62,042 nucleotides of DNA from a virus, in the IMG/VR virus record IMGVR_UViG_3300042923_000331, positions 1 to 62,042 of that record; one strand, 5' to 3'. The position numbers were made by a program, and so were the translations under genes. The notes beneath the pieces were generated by a model, which saw nothing but the letters and a program-made list of their open reading frames with translations, had not been told where the DNA came from and searched no databases. Shown here piece after piece: positions 1-7,568 of the stretch; the first letter of the stretch is position 1; every line of letters begins with the position of its first letter.

Positions 1-127
1 CCCTTTTTTAAGTGCTTCTATCGCAAGTCCAAACGTCATTTTGTCTGTTTGTCTGTACGCCTTTTCGAATGCTGCTTTAGGCGACCAACTCTCATAACCG
101 TCCTCGTATTTTACTTTATATCCGGGA
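1..127. repeat. Terminal direct repeat, left copy (assembly overlap of a circular genome)
   Basis: Identical to 61916-62042. The length of exactly 127 bases equals a standard assembler k-mer, so this is the closure overlap of a circular or permuted molecule rather than a biological terminal repeat. Confidence 0.9.
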
Positions 128-237
128 ACCGCGGTATATGTTTTTTTTATATTTTCATTTTCATCAAGTCCTATATGTGGCACACTCTTAATGAATGGCT
201 CTGCTTCGATTATTTTAGTTCCTATGTATTTTTGCAT
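1..237 (-). CDS. DUF2829 / Tad2-like anti-Thoeris protein, N-terminal part (gene continues across the contig junction)
   Basis: Reading starts at the ATG at 237 after an AGGAGCGAAC ribosome site and stays open to base 1. Because 1-127 equals 61916-62042, the gene continues at 61915 and ends at 61685, giving 155 residues. The first ~66 residues (MQKYIGTKIIEAEPF, then GYKVKYEDGYESWSPKAAF) are the leader commonly found ahead of DUF2829 in Firmicutes phages. The DUF2829 part follows from MTFGLAIEALKKG. Family knowledge: Tad2 proteins are DUF2829 and sequester the cyclic ADP-ribose signal of Thoeris defence. That this copy does so is inference. Confidence 0.85.
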   Translation of the reverse strand, partial: MQKYIGTKIIEAEPFIKSVPHIGLDENENIKKTYTAVPGYKVKYEDGYESWSPKAAFEKAYRQTDKMTFGLAIEALKKG

Positions 238-249
238 TGTTCGCTCCTT

Positions 250-393
250 TTATTTACCGTACAATCCTTTTTTTAGCTTAACAGCTCCGCACTTCTTACA
301 TTTGTATACTCTGTAAACGCGTTCTTTTTTTACTCTGTAACTAGTAAATTCATACTTGTGGCTACAAAGCAATTTACAAATATATCTCCACAT
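250..393 (-). CDS. Small zinc-ribbon-like phage protein (47 aa)
   Basis: An ATG at 393 opens a 47-residue frame ending in TAA at 250. It begins MWRYICKLLCSHKYEF and ends with YKCKKCG and a basic tail, so two cysteine pairs could bind zinc. It resembles the short DUF1660-type phage proteins that start with a C-x-L-(F/C)-x-H pattern. It sits 4 bases after the previous gene's stop and 12 bases before the Tad2-like start, clearly in the same operon. Function unknown. Confidence 0.65.
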   Translation of the reverse strand: MWRYICKLLCSHKYEFTSYRVKKERVYRVYKCKKCGAVKLKKGLYGK

Positions 394-397
394 TTCG

Positions 398-676
398 TTA
401 TATCTCCAAACCTATAAAATTTAATAGTGTTGCCGGCATATCGAATGCTACAAATTCTGTAATTTTTATGTCGCTGGTTGCTTTTAGTGTCAAATCTTTG
501 TTATATGCTTTATCATAATACTCTTTTTTCTTTTTAAAGCTGCTATTGCTGTTTAATATAACTTCCGGTGCGTCTTGTCCTGCTATTTTTACTTTTACTG
601 CGACGAACTTTTTTTCTTGCGCTATTGCAAAATCAAAAAGTTCCATTAAATCGTTTTTGTTTCCTGTTCTTCTCAT
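398..676 (-). CDS. Hypothetical phage protein (92 aa)
   Basis: The start ATG overlaps the stop of the MT-A70 methylase upstream (ATGA), indicating translational coupling. The protein is lysine-rich, with a predicted helix at the N-terminus (NDLMELFDFAIAQEKKF) followed by a beta-rich half. I do not recognise a family. Its place between methylases and the Tad2-like gene suggests an accessory or DNA-modification-associated role, but that is only context. Confidence 0.7.
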   Translation of the reverse strand: MRRTGNKNDLMELFDFAIAQEKKFVAVKVKIAGQDAPEVILNSNSSFKKKKEYYDKAYNKDLTLKATSDIKITEFVAFDMPATLLNFIGLEI

Positions 677-1239
677 TCGCTTACCTCATTTCCCCAGCAA
701 TCCCAGCTGGCGCGTTTATTTCTTGCGAATAATTCTATTTTATTGGCTTCCGGGAACATAACTTCTAGCATTTCATATGCCGCAATTGGCTTTTTGCTAT
801 GCTTTGTTGACGATTCTCTAATTACTGTTGTTTGCTTCCCTCTCTGCTCTTTACATGGCATTAGTATGCTGCCCTTTTTATAAAACCATAGCAAATATTC
901 ATGTGTGAATCTTACTGTGTATGCCGGTGACACGCCGTTTGTCTTGTCCCATATAATTCGTGCATGAAGCTCGTATCCTAATTCTTTCATCATTTGCTCT
1001 GTTTCATGCAAATATTTGTCTATCGCCCACATGAATACATTGTGCTTTTCTGTTGTTATGTTGTTAAGTATTTGTTTGTGGAGTTCTTTTATATCCTTCA
1101 GCTGCATTGTTGGATAATCTAATTCACCGCCGCTGCTGTTAGGTCTAACTTTCTTCTTTCCACCCTTTTTCTGCTGCCACGGTGGGTCTGAATAAACTAT
1201 GTCATATTTGTTTTCTGTGTTTAATACATTAATTTTCAT
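673..1239 (-). CDS. MT-A70 family adenine-N6 DNA methyltransferase
   Basis: 188 residues with the MT-A70 catalytic motif DPPW at about residues 18-21, preceded by YDIVYS, and a C-terminal NKIELFARNKRASWDCWGNE block typical of the family. Such enzymes transfer a methyl group from S-adenosylmethionine to adenine N6 and in phages usually protect against restriction. A GGAGCGAC ribosome site lies before the ATG. It overlaps the small terminase gene by 11 bases and sits two genes after the ParB-methylase fusion, so the phage carries two methylases side by side. Confidence 0.88.
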   Translation of the reverse strand: MKINVLNTENKYDIVYSDPPWQQKKGGKKKVRPNSSGGELDYPTMQLKDIKELHKQILNNITTEKHNVFMWAIDKYLHETEQMMKELGYELHARIIWDKTNGVSPAYTVRFTHEYLLWFYKKGSILMPCKEQRGKQTTVIRESSTKHSKKPIAAYEMLEVMFPEANKIELFARNKRASWDCWGNEVSE

Positions 1240-1738
1240 TTGTAGTCGCTCCTATTTCTCTTCCGTTTGATGGTATATAAATTTGTACAGCTGGCGGCGC
1301 TCCCTCTCTTCCGTATGTCTCTACGTTCTCGGTTGCATCTCCTCTACTTAGTCGCTCTAGCTTTGCTGCAACATCAATCATTTTTGTTACGTCCTGCGCT
1401 GTCATTTCGTCTACCGGTATTTTTTGCAGACCCTGCAGCGCTTTTGTTATCATTGCTCTTGCAGCTTTAATATGCATTTCGACCATTATTTCGCGTTCTC
1501 GTTGTGCCGATTCCCTTGTTTCTTTGTCAACAAATGCGTCATGCGCTCTTGCTCTCTCGACCCAACTCCATTTGCTGCACCACTTCTCCATATAAGAAGC
1601 ATATCTCCCCAGCTTCTCGGCTGTCTTACGGACACTTCGCTCGTTTGCCGGCATATTTCTGTATATAGTGAAAGCTTGAAATGCTTTTGGCGGCTCTTGC
1701 GGTTGTTGCTCCCAAGGTTCCGGTATACCATTAGTCAT
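1229..1738 (-). CDS. Putative terminase small subunit
   Basis: About 169 residues. The N-terminal half (FTIYRNMPANERSVRKTA, then YMEKWCSKWSWVERARAHD) is the helix-turn-helix DNA-binding pattern of Firmicutes phage small terminases, followed by a charged helical oligomerisation region. It would recognise the packaging site and present DNA to the large subunit, encoded about 2.5 kb further on across the contig junction. I chose the ATG at 1738, which follows GGCGGTG by six bases; an ATG at 1771 would add 11 residues and overlap the previous gene by 41 bases. Confidence 0.7.
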   Translation of the reverse strand: MTNGIPEPWEQQPQEPPKAFQAFTIYRNMPANERSVRKTAEKLGRYASYMEKWCSKWSWVERARAHDAFVDKETRESAQREREIMVEMHIKAARAMITKALQGLQKIPVDEMTAQDVTKMIDVAAKLERLSRGDATENVETYGREGAPPAVQIYIPSNGREIGATTNEN

Positions 1739-3338
1739 TTCCATCACCGCCTGTTGAATACGTTCCGTCAATTAAACCTTGAATCGTTATGCCGTTCTCG
1801 TCGCACACATGCTCGCAAAGCTCTAAGAAATCGTAAGTCTTGCCGTCTCTTTCACACGTTATTATGCTTGTTAGTCCTTTCATCTGTACATATCTTAACA
1901 GCCCTACGTCCACATACTTCGGTTCTAACTCGCATATTCTTGCTTGCCTGCCTGTTAGCTCGGCTCCAATCATGGTGCTGTGTGAACCACCGAAAAAGTC
2001 TGCTACAATGTCGCCCGGCTCGGAGCTGTTGCTGATAGCTCTTACGGCTAACTCTACAGGTTTTTGAGTTGGGTGCTTGTAGTTGGTTTCTTTTGAAACT
2101 TCCCAGCAAGTGTTTTCTTTTTCCTCATGGTATATTGTAACGCTGCGTCCGTCTGAAAGTCTTAAGTATCTAATCTTTTTGCCCTTTGGCGGCTTGTCAG
2201 CAATGTATATCTTGTTTCCCTCTCCGTCGGTTATTACTATTCCGCCTGTAAGCGTCGTTGCTAAACCGTCGTTGTCACGTATGGTTACTTTCCAGCATGT
2301 GCTTTGCTTTCTATCTCCGAACCATTTTGCTGTTTGTCCAGCTTTTTCACAGTAATATGCCGGTTCGTGTGCCCATTGGTAGTCACTACGTCCCATTTGT
2401 ATATTGTTCTTGACCCATATAATATATTGCTTTTCTATCAAACCAACTTTTGTTATAGCGTCGTCAAAGTCTTTTCGTGTTGAGCTGGCATGCCATATAT
2501 AAAATGCTGCGTCCTCTTTGGTATAACGCATATAGTTTTTAAAAGCCGGAACAAGCAACTTGTTCATTAAGTCGTCTTGCTCTAGTGCGTCGTTTGCTAT
2601 CTGTGCCCATTCTTTGTCGTGACCGCCTGTGTAAACTACGCCGTATGGTGGGTCTGTATTTACCACTTGCGCCTTTTCGTCCTGCATTAATCTATCTATA
2701 ACCTTTGGGTCTGTACTATCGCCACATATTATTCTGTGTTGCCCTACGTTCCAAATATCGCCTTTTTTACTTATCTGAATAACCGGTGGCTCCGGCACTT
2801 CGTCCAGCTGGTCGTCCTCTGTATCGTCAACACCGGATATTGCACTTATAAGGTTTTGTAAATCCTCGTCTGTATATCCGGTAATCTCTATCGGTATTTC
2901 ACCTGTGTCAATTTCGCTTAATAAATCTGCTAGCATGGTATTGTCCATTTCTGCTAGCTCTGAAAGCCTATTGTCTGCCATTAAGTCTGCATACTCTTCA
3001 GCTTCACTTGCGTATTCTTGAAAATCAACCGGCACTTCTGTTTCGCCGTACATTCTTGCAGCTGCTAATCGTCCATGACCCTTTACAATAAAGCCGCTCC
3101 TTTTACTAACTGTAATCGGTGCGCGCCAGCCTTGCGCTTTTATTATCTGTGCTAATAGTTTTATTTGCTCTGCAGGATGTTTGTTTGGGTTCTTTGGGTT
3201 CTCAACCATGGCTCCTACTTCTACTAATCTATCAAAGGCGCAGAATACTTTCACACCTTTTGCTGTAGTTGCTCTTGGCTCTGCTTCTGTTATGTAGTTT
3301 ATTTCTATATTGTTTGCTTTGCTTTTCTTCTTTGCCAT
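1731..3338 (-). CDS. ParB-like nuclease domain fused to N6/N4 DNA methyltransferase
   Basis: 535 residues from the ATG at 3338, which has GGGGAGATAAT in front; an upstream in-frame start at 3380 lacks a good site. Residues ~40-170 are a ParB/Srx-type domain (NPKNPNKHPAEQI, then FIVKGHGRLAAARMYG). Residues ~228 onward are a methylase with TDPPYG, and near 444 there is the DFFGGSHST AdoMet loop. The fusion is a standard phage orphan methylase placed just before small terminase. It probably modifies phage DNA; target sequence unknown. A strong terminator upstream (3422-3456) isolates it from the early genes. Confidence 0.9.
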   Translation of the reverse strand: MAKKKSKANNIEINYITEAEPRATTAKGVKVFCAFDRLVEVGAMVENPKNPNKHPAEQIKLLAQIIKAQGWRAPITVSKRSGFIVKGHGRLAAARMYGETEVPVDFQEYASEAEEYADLMADNRLSELAEMDNTMLADLLSEIDTGEIPIEITGYTDEDLQNLISAISGVDDTEDDQLDEVPEPPVIQISKKGDIWNVGQHRIICGDSTDPKVIDRLMQDEKAQVVNTDPPYGVVYTGGHDKEWAQIANDALEQDDLMNKLLVPAFKNYMRYTKEDAAFYIWHASSTRKDFDDAITKVGLIEKQYIIWVKNNIQMGRSDYQWAHEPAYYCEKAGQTAKWFGDRKQSTCWKVTIRDNDGLATTLTGGIVITDGEGNKIYIADKPPKGKKIRYLRLSDGRSVTIYHEEKENTCWEVSKETNYKHPTQKPVELAVRAISNSSEPGDIVADFFGGSHSTMIGAELTGRQARICELEPKYVDVGLLRYVQMKGLTSIITCERDGKTYDFLELCEHVCDENGITIQGLIDGTYSTGGDGND

Positions 3339-3421
3339 ATTATCTCCCCTTTGCTTGATACTACTATGCCCACCGCCCATATATGGCTCATCGCCTTTTT
3401 AATGTAGTATCGGCTCCCATT

Positions 3422-3456
3422 AAAAAAAGCTGCCCTATAGTTTGGCAGCCTTTTTT
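3422..3456 (-). terminator. Bidirectional rho-independent terminator
   Basis: AAAAAGCTGCC, a nine-base loop, then GGCAGCCTTTTTT: a GC-rich stem flanked by A and T runs on both sides. It lies between the last early-region gene (3518) and the ParB-methylase gene, so a separate late promoter probably lies close by. Confidence 0.8.
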
Positions 3457-3517
3457 CAACTATACAAAGTTTAACACAAATTTGGGTACCAAAACCACAA
3501 TGTTTTAAATTATTTTT

Positions 3518-3805
3518 TTATTCAGCTATTTCAAACTCGAAATCTTGTAGAGCTTCTTTTATTTCTAGCCATTTACGTTTCGCCGGTGTATTTAATTCAT
3601 TATGGTTTCTTATTAAATCTTCTTCTGTTATTGTTTCAAGCCCTGCTCTTTTTAGCCTATTAATATAAAATCTGTTCTCGCTTGGATAGTATACAAAATC
3701 ATGTGTAAACCTCATATCTGCTGAACAGCGCATATTTAAAATATATGCTTCTACTCCATCATAATTTCTTAATTCAAATCCTAATTCTTTTAATTTTTTC
3801 TCCAT
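3518..3805 (-). CDS. Hypothetical phage protein (95 aa)
   Basis: Starts with ATG after a GAGGAGCG site. Mixed alpha/beta, charged, with a central aromatic strand (FTHDFVYYPSENRFYINRL) and a C-terminal acidic helix. No cysteines beyond one, no membrane segment. Last gene of the early-region operon before the terminator at 3422-3456. No family recognised. Confidence 0.75.
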   Translation of the reverse strand: MEKKLKELGFELRNYDGVEAYILNMRCSADMRFTHDFVYYPSENRFYINRLKRAGLETITEEDLIRNHNELNTPAKRKWLEIKEALQDFEFEIAE

Positions 3806-3985
3806 TTAGTTTCGCTCCTCTTTTAGCAATTTGCATTTCGTTGGTTCATTTAAACACTTATTCTTGCAGCGCCGCTCCCTTTTACAATAAAAGCAGCATT
3901 GGTTGTTTAGCATATTATCGCAAAAGAAAACTTTGCAAAGCTTCTTGTCGTATTCCTCTGCGTATAAATCACAATTTATTCTCAT
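3806..3985 (-). CDS. Cysteine-rich small protein (59 aa), possible zinc finger
   Basis: ATG at 3985, TAA at 3806, directly abutting the next start. It carries about nine cysteines, including FFCDN, NQCCFYCKRERRC and KNKCLNEPTKC, consistent with one or two zinc knuckles. Its ATG overlaps the stop of a tiny upstream frame (ATGA). Such short treble-clef-like proteins are common in Firmicutes phage early regions. Function unknown. Confidence 0.65.
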   Translation of the reverse strand: MRINCDLYAEEYDKKLCKVFFCDNMLNNQCCFYCKRERRCKNKCLNEPTKCKLLKEERN

Positions 3986-4077
3986 TTTTTACCGCCTTTT
4001 TTTCTAAAGTCTCGGCATGGATATAATCTATCGGATTCAATACAGTTATAAAATTTGCGGCAATGCCTACAAGTAAT
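3982..4077 (-). CDS. Possible 31-aa cysteine peptide with non-ATG (ATT) start
   Basis: An open frame reading ITCRHCRKFYNC and later LYPCRDF matches the pattern of tiny phage zinc-knuckle proteins (CxxC-x5-C-x10-C) and ends with ATGA coupling to the next gene. No ATG, GTG or TTG is available; the best start is ATT at 4077, inside the end of the previous gene. It may be real with a rare start, or a remnant. Confidence 0.35.
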   Translation of the reverse strand: MTCRHCRKFYNCIESDRLYPCRDFRKKGGKK

Positions 4078-4345
4078 TTTTACCGACTTCTCTAATAAAA
4101 TCTTCTCGCGTATGCGTCTGCTCGTATATCCTTTGCGCAAATGCTTTCAGCTTCTTTCTTAGATTAGCATTGTTATGTATGCTATCTTTATCTATTGTAT
4201 GACACCAAGCACAAACTTTTATTAAAAAACCGTATTTCTCCGAAAATTTTTTTAATGCTCCGTTAAAAATATGGTGTGTCTGTAGTCCGTAACGTTTTTT
4301 GCAAATAAAACATTCATTCGGGTTGCCTATGTGTTTATATTCCAT
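4067..4345 (-). CDS. HNH-like / recombination-associated zinc protein (92 aa)
   Basis: Contains ECFICKKRYGLQTHHIFNG, then VCAWCHTIDKDSIHNN: two CxxC pairs bracketing an HH motif, the treble-clef layout of phage proteins related to HNH nucleases or Rap/NinG-type recombination factors. The ATG lies 11 bases inside the end of the upstream gene after GGAGGGAG. Likely a small DNA-structure-acting protein; catalytic activity not certain. Confidence 0.7.
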   Translation of the reverse strand: MEYKHIGNPNECFICKKRYGLQTHHIFNGALKKFSEKYGFLIKVCAWCHTIDKDSIHNNANLRKKLKAFAQRIYEQTHTREDFIREVGKNYL

Positions 4346-4784
4346 TTTCTCCCTCCATTGCTTTTTGGGCTTCTTCTTTAGTCAAAAATACTTTTTCAAA
4401 TTCTTTTCGTATAACATTACCTGTTGTTTTTATTTCTAAATCAAAACCAAATTTACTCATTTTTATTGCTAATATTTCACCAAAATTAATTCCTGTTTTA
4501 AATGGACTTAACCAATAAACTGTATCTCCAATCCTATACGGAAATTTTTTTAATAAACCTTGCTTTTCTAGCTCAAGCAATTCTGATATATGGTCGTGCA
4601 AGTCTTTTAAATCTATTCTTTTCATAAATTCTTGAAGTTCTTCCGGCTCTAGTCCTCTATCTTCGTAAGCTGCAAGCTTAACATATCTTAAATGTTTTGG
4701 ATGTGCTTCTCCATGTTCCTTTAACTGCGCTTCAATTTCTTGTTTACATATTTCTGCTTGACCGTTACAAGTTAATCTATTCAT
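4335..4784 (-). CDS. Conserved phage protein (149 aa) with SH3-like C-terminus
   Basis: The N-terminal MNRLTCNG and the RYVKLAAYEDRGLEPEEL stretch are a hallmark of a widespread, uncharacterised Firmicutes phage family. The C-terminal part (PYRIGDTVYWLSP) looks like a small beta-barrel. It begins with a GGTGGAGGTAG ribosome site and overlaps the HNH gene upstream by eight bases. No enzymatic motif seen. Confidence 0.75.
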   Translation of the reverse strand: MNRLTCNGQAEICKQEIEAQLKEHGEAHPKHLRYVKLAAYEDRGLEPEELQEFMKRIDLKDLHDHISELLELEKQGLLKKFPYRIGDTVYWLSPFKTGINFGEILAIKMSKFGFDLEIKTTGNVIRKEFEKVFLTKEEAQKAMEGENGI

Positions 4785-5181
4785 TTTCTACCTCCACCCA
4801 AGGAAGAACTTTACGTACAGCTTCTTCATAGTCTGCATCCACCCTTTCAAAATAAAATTTTCCATCCCATGGTTCAATTTTTATAATTCCGTAATCTTCA
4901 GCTACTTTACAAATATAATCTTGCCTTATTCTTTCATGTAATGTTTTCATCATGCGTCTAAATTCTTCTAGCATTGCGGCTCGTTTGTAGTGGTTACAGC
5001 GTCTGCAGGACGGATTCATATTTTTAATGTCATTTATATCTATTTCTTGCTTATATAGCGAATGTGCCCTTTGTGGAATTATATGGTCTACTTGCATATC
5101 TTTGTACTCTATTTTTTTTCCACAGTATGCACAATGACCGTTATACTTGTTATAGACTTTTAGTCTTTCAGCTTTAGTCAT
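4777..5181 (-). CDS. HNH endonuclease
   Basis: 134 residues with a complete HNH signature: HCAYCGKKIEYKDMQVDHIIP, then NMNPSCRRCNHYKR. The two CxxC pairs bind structural zinc and DH supplies the catalytic histidine. The position inside an early operon rather than beside terminase argues against a packaging nuclease; a free-standing homing-type or host-DNA nuclease is more likely. Preceded by AAGGGGTAG. Confidence 0.85.
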   Translation of the reverse strand: MTKAERLKVYNKYNGHCAYCGKKIEYKDMQVDHIIPQRAHSLYKQEIDINDIKNMNPSCRRCNHYKRAAMLEEFRRMMKTLHERIRQDYICKVAEDYGIIKIEPWDGKFYFERVDADYEEAVRKVLPWVEVENE

Positions 5182-5191
5182 AAGCTACCCC

Positions 5192-5368
5192 TTATTTTAA
5201 AGTTTCAACGATTATTTCAGCTATTTTCTCTTTATCGTAATCGCTCAAAACTTTATCACTTTTTATTATTAATTCGACTTTGTATTCGTCTTTTTCTTTA
5301 GTATTTGAAACGCTGGCAAACCAACTAGGTTTAATTTTTATAGGTATGCCGTTTATTATTACTTTCAT
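5192..5368 (-). CDS. Hypothetical small protein (58 aa)
   Basis: ATG at 5368 after GGAGTTAG; TAA at 5192. Begins MKVIINGIPIKIKPSW and continues with alternating hydrophobic strands and a C-terminal helix (DKEKIAEIIVETL). Sits between two operon genes on the same strand with small gaps. No family recognised. Confidence 0.6.
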   Translation of the reverse strand: MKVIINGIPIKIKPSWFASVSNTKEKDEYKVELIIKSDKVLSDYDKEKIAEIIVETLK

Positions 5369-5380
5369 TTCTCTAACTCC

Positions 5381-5557
5381 CTATCCTAATCTATTTTTCA
5401 AATCTTCGACTATATTTTCTATAAAGTCCATTATCTCTCTGCTATCATCGCCTTTTCTATTGTAAGTTGTTGGGTCATAATAACTTGCCTTTAACACCCT
5501 CAATTCTCCAATTACTCGCTGCAATTGCATTTGTTGTGCTTTGTATTCATTCATCAT
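5381..5557 (-). CDS. Hypothetical coiled-coil protein (58 aa)
   Basis: The ATG at 5557 follows GGAGAACTAAA; the longer frame from 5611 runs through a terminator hairpin and is unlikely to be used. The protein is helical (NEYKAQQMQLQRVIGELRVL, then FIENIVEDLKNRL). Function unknown. Confidence 0.6.
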   Translation of the reverse strand: MMNEYKAQQMQLQRVIGELRVLKASYYDPTTYNRKGDDSREIMDFIENIVEDLKNRLG

Positions 5558-5576
5558 TTTAGTTCTCCAACTTTTG

Positions 5577-5618
5577 AAAAAAGTGGTTATTGCAATTATG
5601 GAAACAACCACTTTTTTT
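5577..5618 (-). terminator. Rho-independent terminator
   Basis: AAAAAGTGGTTGTTT, a spacer, then AACCACTTTTTT on the minus strand, with A and T runs on both sides. It follows the DUF1643 gene and precedes the 58-residue coiled-coil gene. Confidence 0.7.
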
Positions 5619-5625
5619 GAATTCT

Positions 5626-6141
5626 TTATTCATTAGGCACCTCCAAGATTCTTATTCTATCACCGTCATATTCGCACAGCTTTGGCATGGTTGTATTTTT
5701 TAAATATAGTGGGTGCCGTGGATATCCCTCTTTCGTAACACCTAAACAATAAATGTCCGTTCCATATAAAATATCTAACGCCTTTTTATATGGTTGTCCT
5801 AGTCTTTTATTTACTACTCCGCATGCTATTATAACTATACCGGCGTTGTTTATTGTTTCTTCTATATGGTTATAATTTTCAATTCCTACAGGGTCTGCTG
5901 CTTTTAACAGCTCTTTTGGGTCTGTTGCTCTATATGCGAATACGTTTACTACTTTAATTCCGCCCATGCCCCACCCTTTAGCAAAATTTATGCATCTGCG
6001 AATTGTCGGGTCGTCCTCTTCTGCGTCTGCTGTGCTTGGGTTAAGCATTATAAATACTGCAGGCGGTTTGTTTTCGTCCCATATTCGTGTTAAAATATAT
6101 CTGTATTTTCCTGTTTGGTCTATGGTCGCTCCTCTTTTCAT
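5626..6141 (-). CDS. DUF1643 family protein
   Basis: 171 residues from the ATG at 6141 (GGAGAAGTGAAAATG); a longer frame from 6180 lacks its own site. Contains RYILTRIWDENKPPAVFIML, then NPSTADAEEDDPTIRRC, the diagnostic DUF1643 pattern, and a middle Rossmann-like stretch GIVIIACG. DUF1643 proteins are common in phages and mobile elements; activity is not established. It sits in an operon of small zinc proteins. Confidence 0.85.
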   Translation of the reverse strand: MKRGATIDQTGKYRYILTRIWDENKPPAVFIMLNPSTADAEEDDPTIRRCINFAKGWGMGGIKVVNVFAYRATDPKELLKAADPVGIENYNHIEETINNAGIVIIACGVVNKRLGQPYKKALDILYGTDIYCLGVTKEGYPRHPLYLKNTTMPKLCEYDGDRIRILEVPNE

Positions 6142-6143
6142 TT

Positions 6144-6485
6144 TCACTTCTCCTTGTATGACTTCATCATCGGCATCCATGCTATAACTTTGCCTTGCAT
6201 TATCCTGTTATAATATGCCGTAAAGTGATACTTTTTATCGCCAGCATAATATACATGGTTTATTTCACCAGCTTCATTTGTTACAAGACATTCTGTTCCT
6301 GTCTTTGGTGGTTCCTTTGTTATTGGTATCCAATCGCCGGTTATTTGCTTTTCTAAGGCTTCTCTTGCCATTGGTACAGCTTTGTAGCAAATTTCACAGG
6401 TTCCGCAATCGCCACTAAAACGACAACAATTTGCTAAAGTTCCTAAATTATCTATTGCCTTTTCAATCTCGTTTTTCTTATTCAT
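6144..6485 (-). CDS. DUF551 domain protein
   Basis: The C-terminal half shows the DUF551 pattern: GDWIPITKEPPKTGTECLVT, then VIAWMPM. The N-terminal part has a cysteine cluster (NCCRFSGDCGTCEICYKAV) that may bind zinc and is found ahead of DUF551 in other Firmicutes phages. Preceded by GAGGAGCG. Role unknown. Confidence 0.8.
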   Translation of the reverse strand: MNKKNEIEKAIDNLGTLANCCRFSGDCGTCEICYKAVPMAREALEKQITGDWIPITKEPPKTGTECLVTNEAGEINHVYYAGDKKYHFTAYYNRIMQGKVIAWMPMMKSYKEK

Positions 6486-6723
6486 TGGTTCGCTCCTCTT
6501 TCTTTATTCGGTAGTTATTGAATCCCTGTGCTCCACTAGCATGTATTACAAGTATTTGCTTTTTGCAATCGTCGCATACGTCTATTACTTGGTTTGATAT
6601 ATATGGTTCACAGCTTCTGCCCTCGTCTTGCTCTGTATCAAATATAACCGGGTATTTTATTGCAGTAACTTTTGCTTCTTTTTTGCAAATATCGCAGCTG
6701 TATTTTTCTATTACAGTTTTCAT
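6478..6723 (-). CDS. Zinc-ribbon protein (81 aa)
   Basis: Two CxxC knuckles (YSCDICKKEAKV near the start, IDVCDDCKKQI near residue 50) give a classical four-cysteine zinc ribbon. It overlaps its neighbours by a few bases at both ends. Possibly nucleic-acid binding; no specific family. Confidence 0.7.
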   Translation of the reverse strand: MKTVIEKYSCDICKKEAKVTAIKYPVIFDTEQDEGRSCEPYISNQVIDVCDDCKKQILVIHASGAQGFNNYRIKKEERTNE

Positions 6724-7124
6724 TGTTTTACATCCAACAAATCTTTATTATCGTATATGTTACCGGCTATTTCAATATTTGCTTCGTATGAATAATCATT
6801 GAAATTTTCTAGCCACTCGCCATTAGCAGCTCTTGTTTGGTACATTGTTTCTTGTTCGTTATAGTCAACATATACGTATCCGCTTCTATCTTCGACGTAT
6901 AGTCCATTGTCATATTCTCCATATACAAAGAATAAATCGCCTTTATATATTTCTTTTCCGTTTTTGTCATTTTTTCCTATGTACTGTCCTACTGTTTCGG
7001 GTATAATCGGGAATATTGTATTTTCGTCATTTAGCGGCATTATTGAAATTACGCCAAACATTTTTAATAAATACCCATACACCCATTCTTTTGTATCTGC
7101 TCTTTGACCTCTAAATTTAATCAT
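6720..7124 (-). CDS. YopX family protein
   Basis: 134 residues with the YopX start MIKFRGQRADTKEWVYGYL, the central ETVGQYIGKNDKNGKEIYKG and the terminal EIAGNIYDN, all characteristic of this family first seen in phage SPbeta. Role unknown, frequent in Firmicutes prophages. The ribosome site AGGAGGAGCG lies directly in front. Confidence 0.9.
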   Translation of the reverse strand: MIKFRGQRADTKEWVYGYLLKMFGVISIMPLNDENTIFPIIPETVGQYIGKNDKNGKEIYKGDLFFVYGEYDNGLYVEDRSGYVYVDYNEQETMYQTRAANGEWLENFNDYSYEANIEIAGNIYDNKDLLDVKQ

Positions 7125-7133
7125 TCGCTCCTC

Positions 7134-7541
7134 CTATGGTAATTCTAGCTCTTCCGCTACTAATCTAATAAAATCTGCGCTGTATGTCCCTGCAGTGTTT
7201 TCATGGACGTGTATCTGCAGCGCTGCGCCTGCTAAAGTGTACGTCTCTTTCCAATACACTAAATCTATTACTTTTAATCTGTCTGCAGCTGTTATGTTGT
7301 ATCGCTGTTTTGTCTTTTCTATAGCGTTTTCTATTGCGTCATACTTCTTTTGTTTTTGTTTCGGTAAATTATGTATAACACATCCCTCTGTTGGTGAATT
7401 CACACCGGAACCGTGACCGCCTGTTCCTATTGTAGAAGTTATTTTCGGCTCTAACGGTCGCATTATTTCTTTTTGTAGTTTTGGATATTCCCTTATTATT
7501 TTTTTAACGTAATTCCACCATGCTGGTTTTGTCTTTGCCAT
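7134..7541 (-). CDS. RinA/ArpU-like late transcription regulator
   Basis: 135 residues: N-terminal WWNYVKKIIREYPKL, a middle segment with GGHGSGVNSPTEG, then a helical DNA-binding region with LKVIDLVYWKETYTLAGAAL. This architecture is the RinA/ArpU family, sigma-like activators that switch on late genes in Firmicutes phages. It lies at the downstream part of the early cluster, where late regulators are usually placed. Confidence 0.8.
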   Translation of the reverse strand: MAKTKPAWWNYVKKIIREYPKLQKEIMRPLEPKITSTIGTGGHGSGVNSPTEGCVIHNLPKQKQKKYDAIENAIEKTKQRYNITAADRLKVIDLVYWKETYTLAGAALQIHVHENTAGTYSADFIRLVAEELELP

Positions 7542-7568
7542 TCGTCCCCTCCTACTATTACTCTTTTG

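Noticed and set aside
1-127. Terminal repeat as biological direct terminal repeat or transposon end
   Set aside because: Its 127-base length equals an assembler k-mer and a gene reads through the join, so an assembly overlap is simpler.
1424-2035. Plus-strand 203-codon frame
   Set aside because: Leu/Arg/Cys-rich translation opposite the ParB-methylase and small terminase; no ribosome site.
5557-5611. Longer start for the 58-aa coiled-coil gene
   Set aside because: The extension would be translated through a terminator stem and has no ribosome site.
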